From a virus: DNA of 29,196 nucleotides. The number at the start of each line of letters is the position of its first letter. The stretch's first letter is position 1. Positions 1 to 5,494 of this stretch are shown in pieces. The DNA lies in IMG/VR virus record IMGVR_UViG_3300006754_000103, positions 1-29,196 of that record. The stretch is one strand, 5' to 3'. The notes under the pieces were generated by a model. That model was not told where the DNA came from and searched no databases. It saw only the letters and a list, made by a program, of their open reading frames with translations. A program made the position numbers and the translations under genes.

Positions 1-1
1 A

Positions 2-277
2 GAACAATGTGCTGAAATTCGCAGTCAAGAACCTCTTAATTTCGAAAAAGCAGCAGTGCTTGGCGCAAAATTTGGCAAAAAAACTAGATCTATCATAGCT
101 AAAGCTATCAGCTTAGGTGTAGAGTACAACGCCAAACCACGCGCAACTAAAAGTGGTGAGCCAATCGTGCTAAAAAGCACCCTAGTCTCTGAAATCGAGT
201 CTAAAATGGGCATCGCACTTCCTAGCCTAGCAAAAGCTACTAAAGTAGATCTTACAGAGATGCTTGAACGCCTTTAA
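2..277 (+). CDS. Small HTH-family protein, C-terminal part (copy 1 of a paralogous family)
   Basis: The gene enters from the left edge; 91 residues and the TAA are visible. It carries the signature FGKKTRSIIAKAISLGV followed by TKSGEPIV and PSLAKATKVDL, which recurs almost unchanged in the genes at 1820-2131 and 3953-4264. The first half looks like a short helix-turn-helix (an 'A.LGAKFGKKTRSIIAKA' helix pair) and the second half is a charged helical tail ending LTEMLERL. The role is probably DNA binding, but this is inference from the HTH pattern and from similarity to the repeats of the D5-like protein at 18431. Codon use is more GC-rich than in the other copies. A strong intrinsic terminator follows 14 bases after the stop, so this is the last gene of an upstream transcript. 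Confidence 0.75.
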   Translation, partial: EQCAEIRSQEPLNFEKAAVLGAKFGKKTRSIIAKAISLGVEYNAKPRATKSGEPIVLKSTLVSEIESKMGIALPSLAKATKVDLTEMLERL

Positions 278-291
278 ATAGCGACCAAATT

Positions 292-318
292 AGCCCCTCA
301 ACGCGAGGGGCTTTTTTT
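292..318 (+). terminator. Rho-independent terminator
   Basis: Perfect 8-bp stem AGCCCCTC (292-299) with GAGGGGCT (305-312), 5-base loop AACGC, then seven T. It closes the transcript of the HTH gene ending at 277. Confidence 0.93.
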
Positions 319-333
319 GTTCCACGTGGAACG
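318..333. promoter_or_regulatory. parS-like palindrome (ParB binding site mimic)
   Basis: TGTTCCACGTGGAACG contains a perfect 14-bp palindrome (319-332) and matches the bacterial chromosomal parS consensus TGTTNCACGTGNAACA at every defined position but the last. The C/G choice at the two N positions is the one I recall for pseudomonad-type sites. It sits directly after the T-tract of the terminator, outside any gene. No ParA or ParB gene is visible in the window, so if functional it would use host ParB or a phage protein encoded elsewhere. Confidence 0.6.
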
Positions 334-660
334 CGACAGATGCACACGCCCTGCGCCGTAGGGTCAGTGCAAAATAAATTAACTAATTTCGCGCCGACCT
401 GCAGTGCAGTTTAAATGTAATATATTGCGCAGACCCCCGCCCTAGAATTTACTTTAAGTAATTAGGGTAAATCTTTGATTTAAGGGGGACTGGCGAGAAT
501 TGCGGAGAATTAGGGACATATTCGGAGAAATTTAGCGAAATTTGACGCAATTACGACATTCATGGCGTTAGTTCGCGTCCCGCCCCCCGAAGTTGCTCGC
601 AGTTAATTTTCAATACTATCTCTCTAGAGTGAAAAAACGAAATATATCAAGTGTATCTTA
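334..660. other. GC-richer gene-free segment with short imperfect repeats
   Basis: No open frame of note. The segment is clearly richer in G+C than its surroundings, with runs such as GACCCCCGCC and CGTCCCGCCCCCC. It holds short inverted repeats (CTGCAGTGCAG near 400) and a cluster of imperfect direct repeats around 490-555 of the type GCGAGAATT, GCGGAGAATT, TTCGGAGAAATTT, AGCGAAATTT. This could be an origin, a protein-binding array or a module boundary; the sequence alone does not decide. Confidence 0.4.
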
Positions 661-669
661 AATTAATTC

Positions 670-698
670 TTGACTTTTACCTTGTTTTCTGAGATAAT
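670..698 (+). promoter_or_regulatory. Sigma70-type promoter
   Basis: -35 TTGACT (670-675), 17-bp spacer, -10 GATAAT (693-698). It drives the small-gene run beginning at 752, leaving a leader of about 45 bases with an AAGGAG ribosome site at 740-745. Confidence 0.85.
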
Positions 699-751
699 AG
701 TATTACAAAAATAAAGAATAACCTTTATATAACCAATTCAAGGAGATAACT

Positions 752-961
752 GTGAAAAACGCCTACTACGAAATACTAAGAGTATCGAATAAACATCTAG
801 AACGGAATCTTACGTCTTCCGACTCAAAATACGCCAAAGAGTGCCGTAAAGAGATACAACGAAGAAAGATGGTTCATTTGTATATTGCCGAAGCTGGCGA
901 GTGGGATAACCTTACACCTAGTGAAGAAGTAATGACTATTGCTGAGAGGAATCAACAGTGA
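752..961 (+). CDS. Hypothetical protein, 69 aa, GTG start
   Basis: Not recognised. The start is GTG, fixed by AAGGAG seven bases upstream and by the promoter at 670. The protein is soluble, basic in the middle (KECRKEIQRRKM) and acidic at the end. The first residues (AYYEILRVSNKHLER) faintly recall a J-domain-like helix but the HPD motif is absent, so no function is assigned. First gene of an overlapping run that continues with 958-1101. Confidence 0.75.
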   Translation: MKNAYYEILRVSNKHLERNLTSSDSKYAKECRKEIQRRKMVHLYIAEAGEWDNLTPSEEVMTIAERNQQ

Positions 962-1101
962 TCTATTGTAGAAAGAATAAAGAAGCTATACTTAGCAAAG
1001 TGCAATATCTAAAGTTTTGGACTAGAGTTAGGTGTAGTTTCTTTTTTCCAACTGCTGTAAAAAGAATTTGGTTATGTAAAAGGCATAAAAACAAGGTATG
1101 A
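958..1101 (+). CDS. Hypothetical basic peptide, 47 aa
   Basis: Short frame starting at a GTG that overlaps the TGA of the previous gene and ending in a TGA that overlaps the ATG of the next gene. It therefore fits exactly into the overlapping chain, which is the main argument for it. The product is strongly basic (many K and R) with four Cys (CRKNK, RCSF, LCKRHK) and a short hydrophobic core SFFFP. No family recognised. Confidence 0.5.
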   Translation: MIYCRKNKEAILSKVQYLKFWTRVRCSFFFPTAVKRIWLCKRHKNKV

Positions 1102-1406
1102 ACATGATTTTTGATGGCGATATAATGGGAGTAATTGACAATCTAATTTTGGCAATTTGTGCTTATTGGGGAGTTGACATAGATAAAAAATTAGGAGGCA
1201 CGGGAGTGCAGGGTGCATTAACAGGTGCACTACTTGGCAACGCTGTGTCCGATTTAGCTGGTGCAGCGATTGATCCTAGCACACGACATCTAGCAATAGG
1301 TATATTCGCAGGTTGTATGTATGTTTTCATAGTGGTAAAACTATGGGAAATAGTGCAAAACTTATGGAGTCATTACAAAGGAATGGGGAGTTTCGAGCAA
1401 TGGTAA
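1098..1406 (+). CDS. Predicted membrane protein, 102 aa
   Basis: Hydrophobic protein with a weak first hydrophobic segment (about residues 14-24), a glycine/alanine-rich stretch GALTGALLGNAVSDLAGAA (about 38-56) and a clear membrane helix LAIGIFAGCMYVFIVVKLW (about 65-84). Glycine-zipper-like spacing is typical of small phage membrane proteins, and a holin or superinfection-exclusion role is possible but unproven. The start overlaps the upstream TGA, and the stop is overlapped by the next ATG at 1400. Confidence 0.7.
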   Translation: MNMIFDGDIMGVIDNLILAICAYWGVDIDKKLGGTGVQGALTGALLGNAVSDLAGAAIDPSTRHLAIGIFAGCMYVFIVVKLWEIVQNLWSHYKGMGSFEQW

Positions 1407-1522
1407 ATTGGTGGTTAGTTGGTTTTTTATTAATAACAACTTTTGCGGGTTTGAATGTCCTCTTTGGTTGGTGGTGGTTATTAATATTTCCAGTAGCAAT
1501 AATATGGGATCGTTTAACATGA
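1400..1522 (+). CDS. Small tryptophan-rich membrane protein, 40 aa
   Basis: Start ATG at 1400 is chosen because GGGGAG lies ten bases upstream and the gene overlaps its neighbours at both ends (TAA of 1098-1406 and ATG of 1519). The product is two short hydrophobic helices separated by GLNVLFGWWW, with six Trp in 40 residues. An upstream in-frame ATG at 1313 would lie deep inside the previous gene and is not preferred. Function unknown. Confidence 0.6.
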   Translation: MVNWWLVGFLLITTFAGLNVLFGWWWLLIFPVAIIWDRLT

Positions 1523-1710
1523 CAAAGAGGTCTAAATTTAAACAGTGGTTAACTGAATATACTCATTGGAAGTTTAAAAATAAAACTACCATAAATAATA
1601 TCTATACAGTATTGGCTGGTTATGGTATACTGTTTATGTTTGCTATGTTAGCTAGTGCAGATACGATATGTAATAGATGGTTCCCTGTGTGTATTGGTTG
1701 GTTCGATTAG
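1519..1710 (+). CDS. Predicted single-pass membrane protein, 63 aa
   Basis: The start is ATG at 1519 (MTKRSKFKQW), which overlaps the previous TGA; the open frame reaches further upstream but only inside the preceding gene. A basic, cytoplasmic-type N-terminus (about 1-24) is followed by a membrane helix YTVLAGYGILFMFAMLASA (about 29-47) and a short tail with two Cys (ICNRWF, VCIGW). Last of five chained small genes. Function unknown. Confidence 0.65.
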   Translation: MTKRSKFKQWLTEYTHWKFKNKTTINNIYTVLAGYGILFMFAMLASADTICNRWFPVCIGWFD

Positions 1711-1744
1711 TAAGAATTAAATTGAACCCAGTCAAAATTAAATC

Positions 1745-1773
1745 TTGACTGTAAGGTTATTTAAGAGTATAAT
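1745..1773 (+). promoter_or_regulatory. Sigma70-type promoter
   Basis: -35 TTGACT (1745-1750), 17-bp spacer, -10 TATAAT (1768-1773). It is the only promoter seen upstream of both the HTH gene at 1820 and the 1-kb structured segment after it, so both may be on one transcript ending at the 3080-3123 hairpin. Confidence 0.9.
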
Positions 1774-1819
1774 ATTTATATAGAATTTAAAAATAAGCAT
1801 TTATTTAGGGAGAAACGAG

Positions 1820-2131
1820 ATGCAAGTTAACACAAATACAAATTACACGGAAAAAATGGTCACTACTATGCACGAAGTGTATACAGCAGAACCAACTAGA
1901 GACAGCGTGGAGGCTCTAGCAAAAACCTTCGGCAAAAGCACAAGAAGTATTATTGCCAAGTTATCCAGAGAAGGTATTTATATACCTATGGAAAGAAAGA
2001 CCAAAACTGGAGAGCCAATTGTTCGCAAAGCGGAACTTGTTGCTCAGATTGAGTCTCACTTTGAAGACGAAATGCCAAGTTTGGTTAAAGCTACAAAAGC
2101 TGACCTACAAAAATTAGTAGAAAAGCTATAG
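1820..2131 (+). CDS. Small HTH-family DNA-binding protein (copy 2)
   Basis: A full-length 103-aa member of the family at 1-277 and 3953-4264. Layout: N-terminal helix YTEKMVTTMHEVYT, an HTH core with RDSVEALAKTFGKSTRSII then AKLSREGIY (about 33-62), a TKTGEPIVRK linker, and a C-terminal helix ending LQKLVEKL. The 'S.RSI..KL.R.G' recognition-helix pattern is also found in the repeats of the D5-like protein at 18431. A strong promoter and AGGGAGAA ribosome site precede it, and the giant RNA candidate follows at once, so a partner role with that RNA is conceivable. DNA binding is inferred, not shown. Confidence 0.8.
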   Translation: MQVNTNTNYTEKMVTTMHEVYTAEPTRDSVEALAKTFGKSTRSIIAKLSREGIYIPMERKTKTGEPIVRKAELVAQIESHFEDEMPSLVKATKADLQKLVEKL

Positions 2132-2134
2132 CTT

Positions 2135-3125
2135 AAAAGGACTCGCTCTCTTTACGGAATGAACATGAAGTTGAGCTAACGCCAAATGGCATGGTGAGAG
2201 TGAGAAACCTAGCGTGAGACTTAGCAACGCTATAGAAGAGAGGAGCTAAGGGTAACTCAAACCAAAGATGGGTGCGGAAATCTACCCGCCAAAGATATAG
2301 GGGTAGAACTTGGATGCCACATAGTATTTGATAGGCAAGACAAGGATAAAAGAACGAGTATCATACTAATTAAAACTCTGGAGAGTATAAATCTTAGACC
2401 TTAGAGCGAGAACATGGAAATATTCCAGCAATGCTCAGGCAGACGAAAGTCATAAGTCTTAAATCTAAGGGCGAGAGTAAGTAGTAAGGTGATGCCACAA
2501 GTGGGCGAACGAACTCTCAGGTAGCTCTCTCTAGTTTATATAATAAAGTGCTGGCTACTCCACTTAAAAATAAGTAGTATAGGAAGTATACTTCCGATTG
2601 GGCAACTAGCAAGTGAGCGCAATAAAGAAATAAGCTTCTAGCAAGTCAATCGCTCAATAATGACCGCAAGTGGAAAGCGTAATGAATCTCCGTGATTATA
2701 TCCGTAAATACAGCGTAATATTTCGGGAGCGAAGGAAAACCTCTTATGAATAACCCTTGTAGTGTTTGTCAGTATGCGAGACCGAGACAAGTAAAAGAGA
2801 AAACGAGGCATGCAGTTGGTAGCCAACTTAAAAACTAGCGTTGAATTGATAGATAGTGAATCAAGCCTAGCGAAGTAGGGAATAAACTTAGATACTTTCG
2901 AGTGGTCTTTCGTAAATTGGGTTTATCCCTATGTGGACTAAGTATCTTAATCTTTCAAGCGGTAAATGTTAACACCTTAGGGTTGTAAGTCTTGGGAGCT
3001 AGTAATGCGAAGGTTATCTTTTATAGATCAGAACTGGACTACTAGTAAGTGAGTTAGGGTTCTTTCAAAACAAAACTCAGGGAAGGGAGTGGTAAGTCGT
3101 TAATACGCAGCTCCCTTCCTTTTAA
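2135..3125 (+). ncRNA. Candidate giant structured non-coding RNA (GOLLD/ROOL-like)
   Basis: About 1 kb with no plausible gene on either strand but an exceptional density of inverted repeats. Examples are 2142-2150 with 2196-2204 (9 bp, one G-U); 2210-2215 with 2227-2232; 2399-2405 with 2464-2470, enclosing 2415-2419/2423-2427 and a GACGAAAGTC GNRA hairpin (2442-2451); 2473-2478 with 2513-2518; 2582-2586/2591-2595; 2815-2819/2823-2827; 2846-2850/2860-2864; 2866-2869/2876-2879; and 2890-2897 with 2940-2947 (8 bp) enclosing 2919-2921/2927-2929. It ends in a terminator hairpin and lies about 1.1 kb before a tRNA cluster. Giant RNAs of the GOLLD and ROOL classes are known from phages and often sit near tRNA genes; membership here is inference from size, fold density and context. 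Ends are approximate. Confidence 0.7.
3080..3123 (+). terminator. Terminator hairpin at the end of the giant RNA candidate
   Basis: GGAAGGGAG (3081-3089) pairs perfectly with CTCCCTTCC (3111-3119), extended by a G-U pair, with a 21-base loop and TTTT at 3120-3123. The large loop is unusual for a plain terminator and may itself be part of the RNA fold. Confidence 0.75.
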
Positions 3126-3152
3126 TAATAACAATTAAACAAGGGGAGCGAT

Positions 3153-3371
3153 ATGCCAACAAAATTTAAACCTGATAGCTTCGAATATATAGGAGTTCGT
3201 GGCAGTAGGAAACAAATATTAGTCAAATCCTATATCAAAGGTACGCCTAAAAAAGAATTAATTGATTATATCAATAGTTCTAATGGTAAACCTAAAATAA
3301 AACAAAAGTGCGTAAACGAGCTTACCCGTAGAGGTATTAAGTTAGTGTGGGAGGAGGTGCCTAGTGTCTAA
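3153..3371 (+). CDS. Conserved-looking hypothetical protein, 72 aa
   Basis: ATG start with AAGGGGAG ribosome site nine bases upstream. Basic, soluble protein beginning with a short beta-type segment (EYIGVRGSRKQILVKSYIKG) and continuing with a helical part KKELIDYINSSNGKPKIKQ. The general look is that of small proteins common in large marine phages, but no function can be given. Its stop is overlapped by the GTG start of the next gene. It follows the terminator at 3123 with no promoter of the common type, so expression may depend on read-through. Confidence 0.7.
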   Translation: MPTKFKPDSFEYIGVRGSRKQILVKSYIKGTPKKELIDYINSSNGKPKIKQKCVNELTRRGIKLVWEEVPSV

Positions 3372-3582
3372 AAAATGGATAATACATGGCACGGAATTTA
3401 TACAAAGAGATGTGCAAGTTAGGGTTAACGCTCCTACAGAGGAACTAGCTATTGAAGCAGCAGATGGGATTACAGTAGCAAGAGCGAGACGATCAAAAGG
3501 AACAGGTCATCTAGCTGTGGATTGGGCTGAGTGCGTGGGTGAAGAAAAAAGTAAATTTGAAGGACTTACCTCACCATCATAA
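3364..3582 (+). CDS. Hypothetical protein, 72 aa, GTG start
   Basis: Starts at GTG 3364, inside the end of the previous gene (8-base overlap), with GGGAGGAGG just upstream. A beta-rich first part (KWIIHGTEFIQRDVQVRV) is followed by a helix TEELAIEAADG and a basic ARARRSKG turn. Family not recognised. Ended by the terminator at 3607. Confidence 0.65.
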   Translation: MSKKWIIHGTEFIQRDVQVRVNAPTEELAIEAADGITVARARRSKGTGHLAVDWAECVGEEKSKFEGLTSPS

Positions 3583-3606
3583 AAATTTTCTTATAGTGCA
3601 AAAACG

Positions 3607-3635
3607 AAGGGATATTTCACGATATCCCTTTTTTA
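3607..3635 (+). terminator. Rho-independent terminator
   Basis: Perfect 9-bp stem AAGGGATAT (3607-3615) with ATATCCCTT (3622-3630), 6-base loop, then a T-tract to 3635. Confidence 0.92.
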
Positions 3636-3652
3636 TTAACTAAAAATAGTTC

Positions 3653-3681
3653 TTGACAACGAGCTGAAAAGTGAGTATAAT
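3653..3681 (+). promoter_or_regulatory. Sigma70-type promoter
   Basis: -35 TTGACA (3653-3658), 17-bp spacer, -10 TATAAT (3676-3681), preceded by AGTTC. It is placed to drive 3715-4750 and the three tRNA genes. Confidence 0.92.
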
Positions 3682-3714
3682 TATTATATAAATAAATTTA
3701 AGTAAGGATTTTAT

Positions 3715-3963
3715 ATGTCAAACCAAAAAAATGTTCTACCATTTCCAGCTAAAATGGATTCAACTCTTTTAGAGTTCCGTCAGTGTATTTCAGAGTTAAT
3801 GATTTTAGAAGCTCAAATGATGAAGATGATGGAAGAGGTAGATGAAATAGAGTTTCAGTGTATAATGTTAACGGCAAGACGAGATGAGCTACTTGAAGAA
3901 TTAAAAAGAAAAGAACTAATAAACTTAGCTATGGAGGTAGTAGAAAAACAACATGACGACTAA
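3715..3963 (+). CDS. Coiled-coil hypothetical protein, 82 aa
   Basis: ATG start with AAGGA nine bases upstream and the promoter at 3653 directly before it. From about residue 18 the protein is one long amphipathic helix rich in Leu, Met and Glu (FRQCISELMILEAQ, MMKMMEEVDEIEF, DELLEELKRKELI), so a dimeric coiled coil is likely. No enzyme motif. Its end overlaps the start of the HTH-family gene at 3953, which suggests co-translation and perhaps a functional pairing. Confidence 0.75.
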   Translation: MSNQKNVLPFPAKMDSTLLEFRQCISELMILEAQMMKMMEEVDEIEFQCIMLTARRDELLEELKRKELINLAMEVVEKQHDD

Positions 3964-4264
3964 TTATACAACTGAACAAGTTAGTTATATGATTGACAAA
4001 TACGAAGAAGCTCCTACGAGGGAAACAGTAGAAATGTTAGCTAATGAGTTGGGCAAGAGTACAAAATCTATAATAGGAAAACTATCTAGAGAAGGAGTAT
4101 ATCAGAAAGCGATATATGTTTCTAAGACTGGAGAACTTCCTGTGACAAAAAAAGAGTTAGTGGTAAAACTATCAGAAACTCTTGATGGCGATCTTGAACA
4201 ACTTGAAGGGCTAGAGAAGTCTCCCAAACAGGAACTTAAGTATTTATTATCCCTAGTTGAATAA
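3953..4264 (+). CDS. Small HTH-family DNA-binding protein (copy 3)
   Basis: A 103-aa paralogue of the genes at 1-277 and 1820-2131: YTTEQVSYMIDKYEEAPTR, then LANELGKSTKSIIGKLSREG (about residues 29-48), a SKTGELPVTKKELV linker and a helical, more acidic tail (LEQLEGLEKSPKQEL). The HTH core is the best kept part and the tail is the most diverged, as expected for duplicates that keep one binding mode but change partners. Overlaps the coiled-coil gene by 11 bases. tRNA-Ala begins 8 bases after its stop. Confidence 0.8.
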   Translation: MTTNYTTEQVSYMIDKYEEAPTRETVEMLANELGKSTKSIIGKLSREGVYQKAIYVSKTGELPVTKKELVVKLSETLDGDLEQLEGLEKSPKQELKYLLSLVE

Positions 4265-4271
4265 CAACAAA

Positions 4272-4346
4272 GGGGCTGTAGCTCAACGGGAGAGCGTCTG
4301 CTTTGCAAGCAGGATGTTGGAGGTTCGATTCCTCTCAGCTCCACCA
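4272..4346 (+). tRNA. tRNA-Ala (TGC)
   Basis: Acceptor GGGGCTG (4272-4278) pairs with CAGCTCC (4336-4342) with one G-U. The anticodon stem TCTGC/GCAGG encloses loop TTTGCAA (anticodon TGC). T arm GGAGG TTCGATT CCTCT. Discriminator A and CCA are encoded (4343-4346). Confidence 0.96.
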
Positions 4347-4362
4347 ATTTAAAGGAACTAAA

Positions 4363-4587
4363 ATGGAACAATTCGGAAAAATGGACAGTATCAATTATAC
4401 TGTAGATGATGAAGGGGTCTTAACAATGAAGATAGACACGCAAAGTGATATCGGACCTTCAGCTAGTGGTAAAACTATTATGATTGCTAGTTCTGGTGGA
4501 AATTCAAAATTAAATGTAGGTAATGAAGCTACTGGAGACGATTTTGTCTACATTGGTCTAAATATCTATAGATATCCACAGACATAG
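4363..4587 (+). CDS. Hypothetical protein, 74 aa
   Basis: The start is ATG 4363 with AAAGGAA upstream; the open frame extends to 4303 but that part is the tRNA. Beta-rich sequence with repeated strand-turn pattern (INYTVDDEGVLTMKIDT, SGKTIMIASSGGNSKLNVG). No known family. It lies between tRNA-Ala and tRNA-Gly and is followed directly by 4589-4750, so mRNA and tRNAs must be processed from one transcript. Confidence 0.7.
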   Translation: MEQFGKMDSINYTVDDEGVLTMKIDTQSDIGPSASGKTIMIASSGGNSKLNVGNEATGDDFVYIGLNIYRYPQT

Positions 4588-4588
4588 T

Positions 4589-4750
4589 ATGAAATCTAAG
4601 CTATTTCAGCGCACAGTTGAGATTGGGGATGAAATAGTCTTCAAATGGTTTTATCTACTAAATAATAAAGAGTATGGGAGTTTTGATTCTAAAAATGAAG
4701 CTGAAACTTCCCTATTTCTTAGAATGACAGGGTCTTCAAAGCGAGATTAG
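4589..4750 (+). CDS. Hypothetical protein, 53 aa, overlapping tRNA-Gly
   Basis: Start ATG one base after the TAG of the previous gene. Product MKSKLFQRTVEIGDEIVFKW..., a short beta-type protein ending GSSKRD. Its last three codons and stop lie inside tRNA-Gly (4741-4812): GCG AGA TTA G is both coding and the tRNA acceptor stem. The overlap is unusual, but the reading frame is intact and tightly spaced. Function unknown. Confidence 0.55.
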   Translation: MKSKLFQRTVEIGDEIVFKWFYLLNNKEYGSFDSKNEAETSLFLRMTGSSKRD

Positions 4751-4812
4751 TATAGTGGCTATTATGTCTGGCTTCCAACCAGAAGACAAGGGTTCGACTC
4801 CCTTATCTCGCT
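4741..4812 (+). tRNA. tRNA-Gly (TCC)
   Basis: Acceptor GCGAGAT (4741-4747) pairs perfectly with ATCTCGC (4805-4811). Anticodon stem TCTGG/CCAGA, loop CTTCCAA (anticodon TCC). T arm AAGGG TTCGACT CCCTT. Discriminator T, no encoded CCA. Overlaps the end of the gene at 4589-4750. Confidence 0.93.
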
Positions 4813-4827
4813 CTGAGGATCTTTTAG

Positions 4828-4902
4828 GGTTCATTGGTGAAGTGGTTATCACACTAGCTTGTCACGCTAGAATCAGGAGTTCGATTCTCCTATGAACCGC
4901 CA
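4828..4902 (+). tRNA. tRNA-Asp (GTC)
   Basis: Acceptor GGTTCAT (4828-4834) pairs with ATGAACC (4892-4898). Anticodon stem CTAGC/GCTAG, loop TTGTCAC (anticodon GTC). T arm AGGAG TTCGATT CTCCT. Discriminator G and CCA are encoded (4899-4902). Confidence 0.96.
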
Positions 4903-4959
4903 AAACATCCTTAAGCCAAATCGCAGATACCTAACGAGAAGCCAAATCTCATAAACCAA

Positions 4960-5295
4960 ACATACTAAGGATAATTTCGAGATATTCGCCTTTTACCCAT
5001 TAAGTTTAATAAATTTAACTTAAAGGAGTAGGTAAATATTGTTTAATATATTTTCGGCTTCGGGAAATTGTCTTTGAGTTTTTAAACGGAGTAAGCCTCA
5101 TTTAATTTAAGAAAGTAGTTGTTATTAAATTAATAATGACTTGTCCGATTTAAAACGAGGTTAAAGAGTTGTCTTAAAATAGCATTTAATTCCGTTTTCT
5201 CGACTACTTCGATAGTCGCTTCTAAGGAAGCGCCTCTCTCGTGTCTTCGAAACAACAGTTTGAATGAAATCTAAGATGACGAAGTCAATTAAAAA
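4960..5295 (+). ncRNA. Candidate structured RNA downstream of the tRNA cluster
   Basis: Gene-free on both strands yet rich in hairpins: 5000-5006/5017-5023, GGCTT 5056-5060 with AAGCC 5093-5097, TTATT/AATAA around 5122-5136, AAAACG 5152-5157 with CGTTTT 5193-5198, CGACTA 5201-5206 with TAGTCG 5213-5218, GCTTC 5218-5222 with GAAGC 5227-5231, and GAC/GTC 5278-5286. No known class recognised and the ends are uncertain. Strand is assumed from the tRNAs upstream. The following 150 bases up to 5451 show nothing I can name. Confidence 0.45.
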
Positions 5296-5451
5296 TTTAT
5301 AATATAATTATACCATACTTTTTGACAAATGTAAAATTCTTTTTTCCTTAGGTAGTTGTAAAAGAGTATTCTAATACGCTCACTTGCCAGACAAAAAGTG
5401 CATTATTCTATGGTAGCACTGGGAGTGTGTTTGAAATGTTGCGCAAAAAGT

Positions 5452-5494
5452 CATAAAAATATAGTAAACTAAAAAATTTAGTAATATTTTTATG
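5452..5494 (-). terminator. Long AT-rich hairpin, likely terminator of the minus-strand operon
   Basis: CATAAAAATAT (5452-5462) pairs with ATATTTTTATG (5484-5494), with an inner ACTAAA/TTTAGT stem (5468-5473/5477-5482). Read on the minus strand it is followed by ACTTTTTG. The stop codon of the oxygenase gene (5490-5492) lies inside the stem. Confidence 0.65.

Noticed and set aside
752-961. DnaJ-like J-domain
   Set aside because: The first helix looks similar (YYEIL) but the HPD motif and helix III are missing.
1313-1399. Longer start for the 40-aa membrane protein
   Set aside because: Would overlap the previous gene by 90 bases; ATG 1400 has a ribosome site and the usual short overlap.
2638-2826. 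62-codon minus-strand frame inside the structured segment
   Set aside because: No ribosome site or promoter, no protein-like pattern, and it lies across several of the hairpins; taken as chance in the RNA candidate.
2135-3125. Group I or group II intron, RNase P, tmRNA or rRNA fragment
   Set aside because: No split gene on either side, no intron-encoded protein, no tag frame and no rRNA-like conserved stretch recognised.
4102-4371. 89-codon minus-strand frame over copy 3 and tRNA-Ala
   Set aside because: It is antisense to a well-supported gene and to the tRNA; such frames commonly arise opposite tRNA genes.
4272-4902. Attachment site in the tRNA genes (prophage integration)
   Set aside because: No integrase or excisionase in the window and the tRNAs are complete with phage-style clustering; there is no repeated tRNA end.
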